A stretch of DNA of 19,307 nucleotides. Origin: Nitrososphaeraceae archaeon. Its GTDB lineage: Archaea; Thermoproteota; Nitrososphaeria; Nitrososphaerales; Nitrososphaeraceae. The number at the start of each line of letters is the position of its first letter. Position 1 is the stretch's first letter. The translations under genes were made by a program, and so were the position numbers. Positions 8,275 to 15,394 of the stretch are shown here, piece by piece. Location: assembly GCA_021155845.1 (NCBI GenBank), contig JAJNBK010000017.1, forward strand, positions 1 through 19,307, in the 5' to 3' direction. The notes beneath the pieces were generated by a model. It saw only the letters and a program-made list of their open reading frames with translations, had not been told where the DNA came from and made no database searches.

Positions 8275-8282
8275 CTTTATTA
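8275..8282 (-). promoter_or_regulatory. TATA-like box of the MFS gene
   Basis: TAATAAAG on the minus strand, 29-36 nt before the ATG at 8246. The spacing suits a very short leader. Sequence match is modest. Confidence 0.35.
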
Positions 8283-8879
8283 CAATAGAACATTTCATAT
8301 AAGTAATTTTCTGTCACCATTGCTTTTCCTCCCGACCTTCATAATATATCTTAAACCAGCGCATGCAAATTCAATTAATTCTGAAACAATAAATAACCAG
8401 AAGTGTTTTAGTGGAGAAGCATATAATCTACCAAGCGGACAATAGGCCCGACAACAAGTCCCCATCAGTAGCTCCATTATTATTAAATAGTTACTATTCG
8501 CTCTTTGTTCATAGCAACATCATATTAGGATTTCATTGGTAAGAATGGCCTATTATTTGGATCTCCTAATTGAGTTAAATCTATATATCTTACATTCCAC
8601 CGAATCCTGCAGGATAAAAGTATAATCTGATAGTTGTGCTGATGTCCGCGAAGTACTAAGTCATTGATATATTGTTCAAAAAGTAGAAGTAGATATATTA
8701 TCATTATCTCATTCATTTTTCTTGCGGAATATCATAATTTTTAGTAGAAGCATATTTTGTGTATGATGTACTGCTATGCTATTACAATCCACTCAATAAC
8801 AATATAGAACTTACACAATGACAACTTCTGCTTGACCTAAAATAATGAGTTTTGGCTAATTATACTAGAATTGCATTAT

Positions 8880-8894
8880 AAAAAAAGGAAAAAA
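8880..8894 (-). terminator. Double oligo-T terminator of the cupredoxin gene
   Basis: On the minus strand this reads T6-CC-T7, beginning 12 nt after the cupredoxin stop codon. Position and composition match archaeal intrinsic termination. Confidence 0.55.
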
Positions 8895-8905
8895 GGGTTT
8901 GACTA

Positions 8906-9559
8906 TTACTTTACAATAATTCTTCCAGTCATCCATGGATGGAAAATACATATGTAATCATAATTCCCCGTCTTTTCAAATGTTGCAGTAAATGTAGTTA
9001 TAGGTGGAATACCTGGTGGTATTTGTCCCACTGGAAGTATCACACCTGAATTAACATACTTTTCAGTTCCATCTATTACATATAAAGCATTTGAATTCAA
9101 GTATGTAACATTATTAGTTGAATTAATTACAACTGGATAAAACCCTCTTGCATCTAAAGCAGCTATAACATTTGTTCTATTTGTACCATTACTATTAGGT
9201 ATTGCTACTACTTCACTATTAGCATCTGTAGGTAAGGGTATGAATTCTGTTGAGTCAGAGACAGCAAAGGGTGCAATTATATCTGTCATATACTTGCTAT
9301 CCATTACAAAGGTGACTGTATGTGGTTCTGATACCTCTGTTGGATTATACCAAAGTACACTTTCACCGGCATTGATTTGTACGTCCTTCGGTAAAAACCG
9401 ACTAAATGAAATAGTAGTATTTCCTCCTCCGGCTTGTACTACCTTACTTGCTGTTTCTTCTCTTGTTGCGTTTGTGGTATTGATATTTATGGTCATTACA
9501 AATGCTGCGATTGCTGCTGTAACAATGACAATGGATGCCAATATTATCTTTGAATGCAT
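8906..9559 (-). CDS. Exported plastocyanin-like cupredoxin (type 1 copper protein)
   Basis: Probably a membrane-tethered or secreted blue copper protein that carries electrons outside the membrane, as expected of the many cupredoxins of ammonia oxidisers. The 217-aa product starts with an uncleaved anchor or signal peptide (hydrophobic residues 5-24) followed by a Thr/Asn-rich linker. The cupredoxin fold begins near 45. Type 1 copper ligands are visible: His80 in EPHT, then Cys204, His207 and Met210 in CIFHPWM. About 60 extra residues (110-170) between strands make it longer than minimal plastocyanin. The gene is monocistronic; its promoter has a perfect 9-bp inverted repeat between TATA box and ATG, which suggests local regulation, perhaps by copper or redox state. 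The redox partner cannot be inferred. Confidence 0.93.
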   Translation of the reverse strand: MHSKIILASIVIVTAAIAAFVMTININTTNATREETASKVVQAGGGNTTISFSRFLPKDVQINAGESVLWYNPTEVSEPHTVTFVMDSKYMTDIIAPFAVSDSTEFIPLPTDANSEVVAIPNSNGTNRTNVIAALDARGFYPVVINSTNNVTYLNSNALYVIDGTEKYVNSGVILPVGQIPPGIPPITTFTATFEKTGNYDYICIFHPWMTGRIIVK

Positions 9560-9584
9560 GATATATCGGTGATTACGATATATC
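9560..9584. promoter_or_regulatory. Perfect inverted repeat at the cupredoxin start (candidate operator)
   Basis: GATATATCG and CGATATATC (9560-9568 and 9576-9584) are exact complements with a 7-nt spacer. The repeat fills the space between the TATA-like box and the ATG, where a bound repressor would block TFB, RNA polymerase or the transcript start. Two half-sites 16 bp apart centre to centre fit a dimeric winged-helix regulator. The regulator is not in this window as far as I can tell. Confidence 0.55.
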
Positions 9585-9585
9585 T

Positions 9586-9594
9586 ATTTTATAA
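9586..9594 (-). promoter_or_regulatory. TATA box of the cupredoxin gene
   Basis: TTATAAAAT on the minus strand, 27-35 nt before the ATG at 9559. A good match to archaeal TATA elements at the spacing of a leaderless or very short leader. Confidence 0.55.
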
Positions 9595-9710
9595 GAATAT
9601 TCAAGTAGGAAAATCATGTATAAGGCAATTCAAACACCGCTTCATTCTTTCATAGATGATTATGACTGAAAGATGAACCATAAGGAGTTGGTGTTGGTGC
9701 AATAATAATA

Positions 9711-9883
9711 ATGTTATACAATAATCATATTTATAATCAAGATACAAAGTCAACTCAATTTCAGGATGAATATAAAGACGAATCATTGCGTCTACACATT
9801 TGCATTTAGAAGGTGTTAACTATTTAGAAACTATTAATAGAGATATTAAAAAATTCAAGGAACTTGCCAAATGTCAGAAATAG
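9711..9883 (+). pseudogene. Possible relic of a small protein gene split by a frame change
   Basis: An ATG frame at 9711 encodes 32 aa (begins MLYNNHIYNQDTKS) and stops at 9807-9809. A second, overlapping frame with no good start encodes HLEGVNYLETINRDIKKF and ends at TAG 9881-9883. Both look protein-like and together would make one hydrophilic protein of about 55-60 aa if joined. An AGGAGTTGGTG stretch lies roughly 20 nt before the ATG, a poor SD distance. No family is recognised, and chance remains a real alternative in AT-rich DNA. Confidence 0.25.
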
Positions 9884-10195
9884 GGGAATTAAGAGTTAAA
9901 GGTTCATTTCGTATCTCTAGTTTCCGAAAGTAAGTTTATTCAATGCTAATTTTAGAATCGAATTTTATCTTATTTTGATTGTATTATAGAAGAGAGTTAT
10001 CAATTGATATCCTTAAACAAACTCGATTTGAGTAATTCAGGTCTGTTCTAATTGAGCAAGTGAACTAATAAGCATGAATATTTAATGTCATTTATTTAAC
10101 TAAAGATTCTGTTAGTTACAAGATCTTCCAAAACACATAGGATTAGAAGAGAAAGGTTTATTTTTAAATTTTAAAGCTTAATAACAATTCTATTA

Positions 10196-10525
10196 TTAAT
10201 CATTTTTCTTTACTAATTTGGCTGCTGTCTCAATATCATAGACGCTATTATATTGAATGTCTTCTCTAAGATTATTTTGAACAGCTTCCATAACATCGTT
10301 AATTCTGTTTCCCATGCTTGGAGATTTCCGATTTATATGATCTTTGATCTCTTCTTTTGTAGTTTGTAAACCCTCAAGTAGATTTGCCATTTTTGATGCT
10401 TTATTTCTATCAGTGGTCTCATTAACAGGCGGCTCTCCTCTAATATCGCCAACTCGTTCGACCGGTGCATCTACGCCCGACTGTCGATTATCTGTATAGT
10501 TACGATCATCTGATACATAAGTCAT
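10196..10525 (-). CDS. Small hypothetical protein, weakly DUF2795-like
   Basis: A 109-aa, hydrophilic, probably cytoplasmic protein. Residues 1-40 are polar and likely disordered (Asp/Asn/Arg/Thr-rich, with GVDAPVERVGDIRGEPPVNE). Residues 45-105 form a helical domain beginning MANLLEGLQTTKEEIKDHIN and continuing SVYDIETAAKLV. This layout, a short Leu/Gly stretch, TKEEI, an NN-L turn and a Tyr-Asn-Ser-Val-Tyr-Asp segment, recalls DUF2795-type domains, but I cannot confirm membership. A TATA-like GGTATAGAT lies 21-29 nt before the ATG, which supports the start. It stands alone between gaps of more than 600 bp. Function unknown. Confidence 0.75.
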   Translation of the reverse strand: MTYVSDDRNYTDNRQSGVDAPVERVGDIRGEPPVNETTDRNKASKMANLLEGLQTTKEEIKDHINRKSPSMGNRINDVMEAVQNNLREDIQYNSVYDIETAAKLVKKND

Positions 10526-10545
10526 TGATTTTATCTTCTACCTCT

Positions 10546-10554
10546 ATCTATACC
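10546..10554 (-). promoter_or_regulatory. TATA-like box of the small hypothetical gene
   Basis: GGTATAGAT on the minus strand, 21-29 nt upstream of the ATG at 10525. Compatible with a leaderless transcript. Confidence 0.35.
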
Positions 10555-11015
10555 GAGTGGTTATGATTTCTCATAAAGATTATAGTTAATCGTTCTATTC
10601 GATCATCAGAATTAAACTCCGAGGTTAGGCAAGCGTCTGATATCATAAAACATTATAATGATATACCCAAAATAATTGGATCACTGAATAATATTTTCTC
10701 TAAAGAGGAAAGAAGATAATTTGCTTTGTTATATTTCGAGGTTCAATTTTGTTTTTCGTTGTGTATTTGTAGTCTGAATAAAGTTTGTTGAATTTTAACA
10801 CATCTTTTATCTCATTTGATAAACTTTTGCAGAATGTATAGTACTATGTTATTGACTAATTTAATATATCTTCATTTATTGAGATTATTGTAATTTCAAC
10901 ATTTGATTAAAAGTTAAAGTTTCTATTTGTCTTAACTGATTTCAATGATATATGATTTACACTATAAATTTTATTTTTTTCTCTCACTTCTTATCACTCC
11001 AATTAATAAATCAGT

Positions 11016-11129
11016 CATAAGAGATTTTTTAATATCTATACTTAAACATCTATATATAGTTAGATAGACCATATGGTTTGCTTCTCTCTTATTTTCATAA
11101 ATAAATCACATAAATATCCCATAAGAGAT
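11016..11129. repeat. Two copies of CATAAGAGAT flanking the cyclase promoter region
   Basis: Exact 10-mers at 11016-11025 and 11120-11129; a third copy is at 12550-12559. The second and third copies share 13 bases, TCCCATAAGAGAT. Candidate recognition site for a regulator; the role is inferred from repetition and placement alone. Confidence 0.4.
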
Positions 11130-11166
11130 GAAGTCAAATTAATACTGTAAATTAGGAAAAAAAGAT

Positions 11167-12210
11167 ATGGTTGGAAATATTGCTAATGATGCTGGCGATG
11201 GTAGTAGTATTAGTAGTAGTTATCAACGTCAGACTGTATTAAATTTGTATAATTCTGGTATCTCAGCTGATATAATATCTTTACAGCTCGATATGGGTAA
11301 AGAGGAAGTAGACAAAATTATTGAGACCGCAAATACAGAAGAAGAGAGAAAAAAGATCTCTATCAGACAAGCATCAGACACTCCTTCCTTGGGTTCGTTT
11401 TATCTTGATGCAGTAGTTGACCTGGACTCTGCGATTCACATGGCACAATCAAGAGTCTGGAAAGCATTAAAAGTAGCACCGGAATTTAATATCTCATTTA
11501 AAGAGACACAAAATGTATTAGAGAAGTTTGCTAAATCTAAAGTAACGCTAGTAATTTTGCATATTGATCTTGTAGGTTCAACCAGGCTATCAATGACTCT
11601 TCCTGTAGATAGGCTTGCAACAATAATTCAAGCATTCACTCAAGAAATGTCTCTTATGATCGCAGCGTATGGTGGATATGTATTAAAGTATGTCGGAGAT
11701 GCAATTCTGGCATTTTTTGTTGTGGGTGATAACTATGATTTGTATTTACCGTGCATCAATGCAGTATACTGCGCAAGATCTATGATTAAAGTAATGCGGC
11801 AGGGTATAAATCCAATTCTGAATCAGTATGATTATCCTGAAATGAGTGTACGGGTTGGAATAGATGTCGGGGAGAATGTAATAGTCCAGTTTGGATGGGA
11901 TGCACTCAATTATGTGTCTGACAGTAAAGAAGATAAAAATATTGAGAATCAAACACTAATAAAAAAACCTCATCTTGACATTTTGGGTTATACTATAAGC
12001 ATTGCAACAAAAATGACTGCACTTGCACAGCCCGATCAGATTGTAATAGGTCAATCAGTTTATGACTCCTTGGATGATTCTCAAAAGTCAAATTTCAGAG
12101 TGTTACCTGTTAACCCTGAAGTCTGGAATTATGTAAGTGAGAACACGGGAAATATTTATCGTCTGTATGGAAGTGTTGTTATTATTTCTTATTCTAAATT
12201 TGAAATTTAA
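11167..12210 (+). CDS. HTH-linked class III nucleotidyl cyclase (adenylate cyclase type)
   Basis: Predicted to make a cyclic nucleotide, probably cAMP, from ATP. The 347-aa soluble protein has an N-terminal HTH-like unit (about residues 20-55, QTVLNLYNSGISADIISLQL), a linker (60-125), and a class III cyclase domain (127-330). Metal-binding Asp134 is in HIDLVGSTRLS and Asp178 in KYVGDAILAFF; Lys174 of K-x-x-G-D and Asp271 of LDILG are the residues that select adenine. The motif that normally carries the transition-state Asn and Arg (GNTVNVASRM in mammalian C2) reads GYTISIATKM, giving Ser278 and Lys282 instead, so activity may be low or changed. The cyclase probably acts as a homodimer. AGGA lies about 9 nt before the ATG. 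tRNA-Gly starts 6 nt after the stop. An HTH fused to a cyclase hints at direct coupling to DNA, by inference only. Confidence 0.9.
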   Translation: MVGNIANDAGDGSSISSSYQRQTVLNLYNSGISADIISLQLDMGKEEVDKIIETANTEEERKKISIRQASDTPSLGSFYLDAVVDLDSAIHMAQSRVWKALKVAPEFNISFKETQNVLEKFAKSKVTLVILHIDLVGSTRLSMTLPVDRLATIIQAFTQEMSLMIAAYGGYVLKYVGDAILAFFVVGDNYDLYLPCINAVYCARSMIKVMRQGINPILNQYDYPEMSVRVGIDVGENVIVQFGWDALNYVSDSKEDKNIENQTLIKKPHLDILGYTISIATKMTALAQPDQIVIGQSVYDSLDDSQKSNFRVLPVNPEVWNYVSENTGNIYRLYGSVVIISYSKFEI

Positions 12211-12216
12211 ATTAAA

Positions 12217-12291
12217 GCGAAGTTAGCCCAGCCTGGTTAAGGTACGAGCTTCCCAAGCTCGGGATCGCGGGTTCGAATCCCGCACTTCGCA
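12217..12291 (+). tRNA. tRNA-Gly (anticodon CCC)
   Basis: A complete cloverleaf. Acceptor arm GCGAAGT/ACTTCGC pairs over 7 bp, anticodon stem CGAGC/GCTCG encloses loop TTCCCAA, and T-arm GCGGG-TTCGAAT-CCCGC is perfect. The D-stem is short (three pairs, one G-U). Discriminator base A at 12291; no CCA is encoded and there is no intron. It begins 6 nt after the cyclase stop codon, so its promoter must lie within the cyclase 3' end or it is processed from a shared transcript. Confidence 0.96.
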
Positions 12292-12575
12292 TTCTATTAC
12301 AGCTGTTAATTCAATAAAAAAGATAATCAAATTTTATATGATAGACAGATTTTATATGAAAAATTGCTAATAAGTATTTATATTTAGTATATAAAATGCG
12401 ACATGACAAATTATTGTATTTTTTGGTGATTAAAATTACTTGCTCTGTTCTGGATTAGACATACTATTTGTTAGATATCTATCTAAACTGAGTATGTATA
12501 ATACTAGTATAATTTGAGATAGTCATGCTATGGAAGTTCTGCAAAGTCCCATAAGAGATATTTATAGCTAATTGA

Positions 12576-12650
12576 AGCCCCAGGTGAGATTCGAACCCAC
12601 GACCTAAGGTTTACGAAACCTTCGCTCTAACCAGGCTGAGCTACTAGGGC
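12576..12650 (-). tRNA. tRNA-Thr (anticodon CGT)
   Basis: On the minus strand, acceptor GCCCTAG pairs with CTGGGGC (one G-U), anticodon stem AAGGT/ACCTT encloses loop TTCGTAA, and T-arm GTGGG-TTCGAAT-CTCAC has one G-U. Discriminator is U, as is common for archaeal tRNA-Thr. There is no intron and no encoded CCA. It is divergent from the phosphohexomutase gene and convergent with tRNA-Gly. Confidence 0.96.
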
Positions 12651-12777
12651 AAAATCGATATATGAAAATTTCAATGTTCATTATTTAATTCTTCATATAC
12701 TTTAAGAAACAAACTACCTAAATTTAGTCATTATTAGCGCAGAGTAAATATTACGGATGTCTGGTTGGTTACCATTT

Positions 12778-14121
12778 ATGAAAATATCAATATCTGGTAT
12801 TAGAGGAATTTATGGCTTTGACCTTTGTTTACATGAAATTATCAGATTCACGAGATTGTTTGCTTCCATAATTAAGTTGGAAGGAAGAAAATGTGTTTTA
12901 GCACAAGATACTCGGCCTTCAAGTAGGGTAATTAGTCAGACCGTTTCGGCAAGTTTGATGGAACAGGATATTGACGTATACAATTTTGATGTGGCACCAA
13001 CACCCATAGTATTCAGGGAGGCAAGAAAATACGGTTCGGGTTTTGTTGTTACTGCGTCACATAACCCTTTTGAATGGAATGGATTAAAATTCATAATAAA
13101 AGGTAGAGGAATTTTTGAAGATGAACTGCATACAATGCTAAAGAATACTGCATTATCATCAGAATCAGCAGCAGCAGCAACATCTTCTACTGGCAAACTT
13201 GGCAGATCTTTTGATTGCGTTTCAGAATATGTAAATGAGATTGTTAACTTCGTAGAGAAATCAACGTATAATAGAACATTAAAGCTCGGACTTGATCTCG
13301 GTGGTGGAGCCACATGTGGCTATGCTAATCACTTATTCAAAAAACTTGGCAGCAAATTTTATAGTATAAATGATGTTCATGGCGTAACTTCAAGAGGACC
13401 TGATCCTACTGCAGATTATCTTAATGAATTGTGCAGATTGGTCATAGCAAATGAGCTTGACTTTGGATTTGCATTCGATTTAGACGGGGATAGACTTGTA
13501 GTAGTTAATAGAATGGGTGAAAAATTAAGCCCTGATGCCACACTTTTGATTTGTATTGCCAGTGCAATTAATTTAGGAATGAAAAAATTTGTTACGAGCA
13601 TAGATACCAGTATAGCCGTAGAGAAATTTATAAAGGATCATGGAGGAAGATTTGATTTTTCCAAGGTTGGTGAAGCAAATGTTGTTAGCAAAATGTTAGA
13701 AGTTGATGCTGAGGCAGGGGGAGAAGGAAGTAGCGCCGGCTTTATTATGCCGAAATTCAACATGTGTAGAGATGGATTTTTGGCAAGTGCCATCATCTCA
13801 TCCTTAGATAAGAAAGAAATAGATGAATATCTTGACTTCTCTTCTCAGTATGTTCAAATTAGATCAAAAATATCTGCAGATTCATCTTTGCACAGAAAAG
13901 TTATTGAGAAATTAACTGATTCATTTACGGCTGAATCATCCGCAGTTTTGACGATCGATGGTATTAAGGCTATAATAGATGATGATTCTTGGATACTTGT
14001 AAGACCATCAAATACAGAACATGCTATCAGAATATCAATAGAATCCAAAAAGGCAAATATACAATCTTTGTACAAGAAGACAAGAGAAAAAGTTCAATTT
14101 ACATATGACCAAATTAAATGA
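12778..14121 (+). CDS. glmM: Phosphohexomutase (phosphoglucosamine/phosphomannomutase type)
   Basis: An alpha-D-phosphohexomutase that interconverts 6-phospho and 1-phospho sugars, probably for UDP-GlcNAc or glycan precursor synthesis. Numbered from the chosen start (447 aa): catalytic phosphoserine Ser94 in TASHNPFEWNG, Mg2+ loop DLDGDR with Asp234/236/238, sugar-binding region GGEGSSAGFI (314-323), and phosphate-binding loop RPSNTEH (409-415) where relatives usually have RPSGTEP. A low-complexity Ser/Ala/Thr insert lies at about 127-138. I chose the second ATG because MKISISGIRGIYG is the conserved beginning and a TATA-like TAAATATTA lies about 30 nt upstream; the first ATG at 12757 adds only MSGWLPF. 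The 3' end overlaps thiL by 17 bp, so the two form an operon. Glucosamine versus mannose specificity cannot be decided from motifs. Confidence 0.88.
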   Translation: MKISISGIRGIYGFDLCLHEIIRFTRLFASIIKLEGRKCVLAQDTRPSSRVISQTVSASLMEQDIDVYNFDVAPTPIVFREARKYGSGFVVTASHNPFEWNGLKFIIKGRGIFEDELHTMLKNTALSSESAAAATSSTGKLGRSFDCVSEYVNEIVNFVEKSTYNRTLKLGLDLGGGATCGYANHLFKKLGSKFYSINDVHGVTSRGPDPTADYLNELCRLVIANELDFGFAFDLDGDRLVVVNRMGEKLSPDATLLICIASAINLGMKKFVTSIDTSIAVEKFIKDHGGRFDFSKVGEANVVSKMLEVDAEAGGEGSSAGFIMPKFNMCRDGFLASAIISSLDKKEIDEYLDFSSQYVQIRSKISADSSLHRKVIEKLTDSFTAESSAVLTIDGIKAIIDDDSWILVRPSNTEHAIRISIESKKANIQSLYKKTREKVQFTYDQIK

Positions 14122-15027
14122 AAAAGAGATTATCGATCTTTTTATATCTAAATTTAAACCGGATAATACAATAACTGAATTTGGAAAAGACGATGTTGCA
14201 ATAGTTTCTCTAAAAGATGCAAAGACAAAGACTAGTAAGAACAATATTTTTTGTCCTATAAGTATTATATTGAAATGTGATATGCTTGTTGAGAATACTG
14301 ATGTCCCAACAGGAATGAAGCCTTGGCAAATTGCTAGAAAAAGCATCGTCTCTTGCGTTAGTGACTTATCAGCAAAGGGCATTAAACCGCCATATCTATC
14401 CTTAATTTCCATCGGAATTCCAAGAAGATACTCTAAAAATGAAATTAAAGATCTCATAATATTCCAAGAAGAAGTGGTGCAAAACCTGGAGACTTGGTCG
14501 TTGTTTCTGGAGAATTTGGCTATTCATCATCCGGATTGAAAATCCTTACAGAGGATGCAAAATCTCATGGGATATTTAAAAAAAATGCTATCCTATCGGT
14601 AGTTAAACCAAAACCTCAACAAAAATTTGGGATTGCTCTTGCAAAATACTTTTCTTCTTCTATAGATTCCAGTGATGGTCTTGCTACGTCTCTTTATGAA
14701 TTAGCACGTCAGAGTAAAGTTAACATTCTAATAGAGAACATACCATTGGCTAAAGGAGTTGTCGATTTTGCCCAAAATAATCATTTAGATGCAAAAGAAC
14801 TTATATTTCATGGAGGAGAGGAATATGAAATAGTTGCAACCATACCAAAATCCAAATTGAATAGGATTAAAACTATCGCTAGAAAATCAAAATTGAAATT
14901 GCTTGTGATAGGCAAAGTAGAAAAAGGAGATGGCAAGGTATTTCTGACAAATGGTAATGAGACTTCGAAAGAAGCGTCACTTCTTGATGACCGTGGTTAT
15001 GTTCATTTAATTGGAAAAAGTCAATAG
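14105..15027 (+). pseudogene. thiL: Thiamine-monophosphate kinase with internal deletion and frame change
   Basis: ThiL makes thiamine diphosphate from thiamine monophosphate and ATP. Frame one (ATG 14105) carries the normal N-terminus: FGKDDVAIV (residues 26-34), KCDMLVENTDVP (57-68), SDLSAKGIKPPYLSLISIGI, then EIKDLI at about 113-118. The normal continuation resumes in another frame at 14461 with IPRRSGAKPGDLVVVSGEFG and runs through SSIDSSDGLATSL and FHGGEEYEI to TAG at 15025-15027. Between the halves, family members have about 40 residues including the Mg-binding GGDT; these are absent. If not joined, frame one runs on to a TGA at 14537-14539 (144 aa). A 12-bp direct repeat (14417-14428, 14461-14472) sits at the junction. 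It overlaps the mutase gene by 17 bp. Either a real loss of function or an assembly deletion; the ThiL identity itself is secure. Confidence 0.9.
14417..14472 (+). repeat. 12-bp direct repeat at the thiL junction
   Basis: ATTCCAAGAAGA occurs at 14417-14428 and again at 14461-14472, offset 44 bp. The first copy encodes IPRR in the native frame (SIGIPRRYSK). The second encodes IPRR just before SGAKPGD in the frame of the C-terminal half. The 44-bp offset is not a multiple of three, matching the frame change. Confidence 0.7.
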
Positions 15028-15394
15028 GGCTTCAATGCCTTTGAATAATTCTCTACTTTACAGTAGATGCAGTAGAGGCCAAGAATGTTAATTATCTATC
15101 CATAGATATAAGAGAAAATTTAGTATTATTATCTTGCTAATTAGATGCTAAACAAAAAAACCTGAATAAATATTACAAAATCCTTAGATAGCAAGACAAG
15201 GATGTATTATAAAATATGTCATTCTGAGATTAAACTTCGAAAAACCAAAATAAGAACTGAATACTATTTTTTATTATAATGTTAATAGAGTATTGATATT
15301 ATTTCCATTTTCTTTAATTGTCTTGTATATGTGCCATAGTTTCCGACTTTACTGACTATACCTCTGTATTCAATAATCCATATACCTTCTTTTC
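15028..15394. other. 367-bp convergent gap between thiL and the RTX gene
   Basis: Just after thiL, CTCTACT/AGTAGAG (15051-15057, 15071-15077) can pair, with a competing inner stem TCTACT/AGTAGA (15052-15057, 15062-15067). There is no long T-run directly after it. The rest is AT-rich with no gene signal. Confidence 0.35.

Larger units (their letters stand above)
8247..8905. other. 659-bp intergenic region
   Basis: Two minus-strand open frames of 60 aa (8295-8477) and 63 aa (8525-8716) lie here. Neither resembles a family I know, neither has a clear promoter or SD site, and their residue use looks random, so they are not called. The right end holds the oligo-T terminator of the cupredoxin gene. 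Confidence 0.4.
9560..10195. other. 636-bp intergenic region
   Basis: Holds the cupredoxin promoter and inverted repeat at its left edge and the possible split relic at 9711-9883. From about 9884 to 10195 I see only AT-rich sequence with no open frame of note. Confidence 0.4.
10526..11166. other. 641-bp region upstream of the cyclase gene, with operator-like elements
   Basis: A start-less plus-strand frame (10567-10719, 50 codons, ending NDIPKIIGSLNNIFSKEERR) may be a gene relic. Nearer the cyclase there are a TATA-like TATATATA (11051-11058), a 10-bp palindrome ACCATATGGT (11068-11077) where the transcript would begin, and two copies of CATAAGAGAT (11016-11025 and 11120-11129) flanking this core. 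A second AT-rich TATA candidate, AAATTAATA at about 11136-11144, would instead give a leaderless cyclase mRNA. Confidence 0.4.

Noticed and set aside
8035..8445. 136-aa plus-strand open frame
   Set aside because: It mostly overlaps the MFS gene on the other strand, where membrane motifs are clear; its DDDGGGG-type stretch is the complement of the Pro/Ser-rich MFS tail.
8295..8716. Two minus-strand frames of 60 and 63 aa between the MFS and cupredoxin genes
   Set aside because: No recognisable domain, no TATA or SD support, and random-looking residue use.
9601..9786. 61-aa minus-strand frame upstream of the cupredoxin gene
   Set aside because: Overlaps the region of the protein-like plus-strand frames, has no promoter, and its residue use looks random.
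12936..14457. Minus-strand frames of up to 140 aa opposite the mutase and thiL
   Set aside because: Antisense to conserved catalytic motifs; no independent coding signal.
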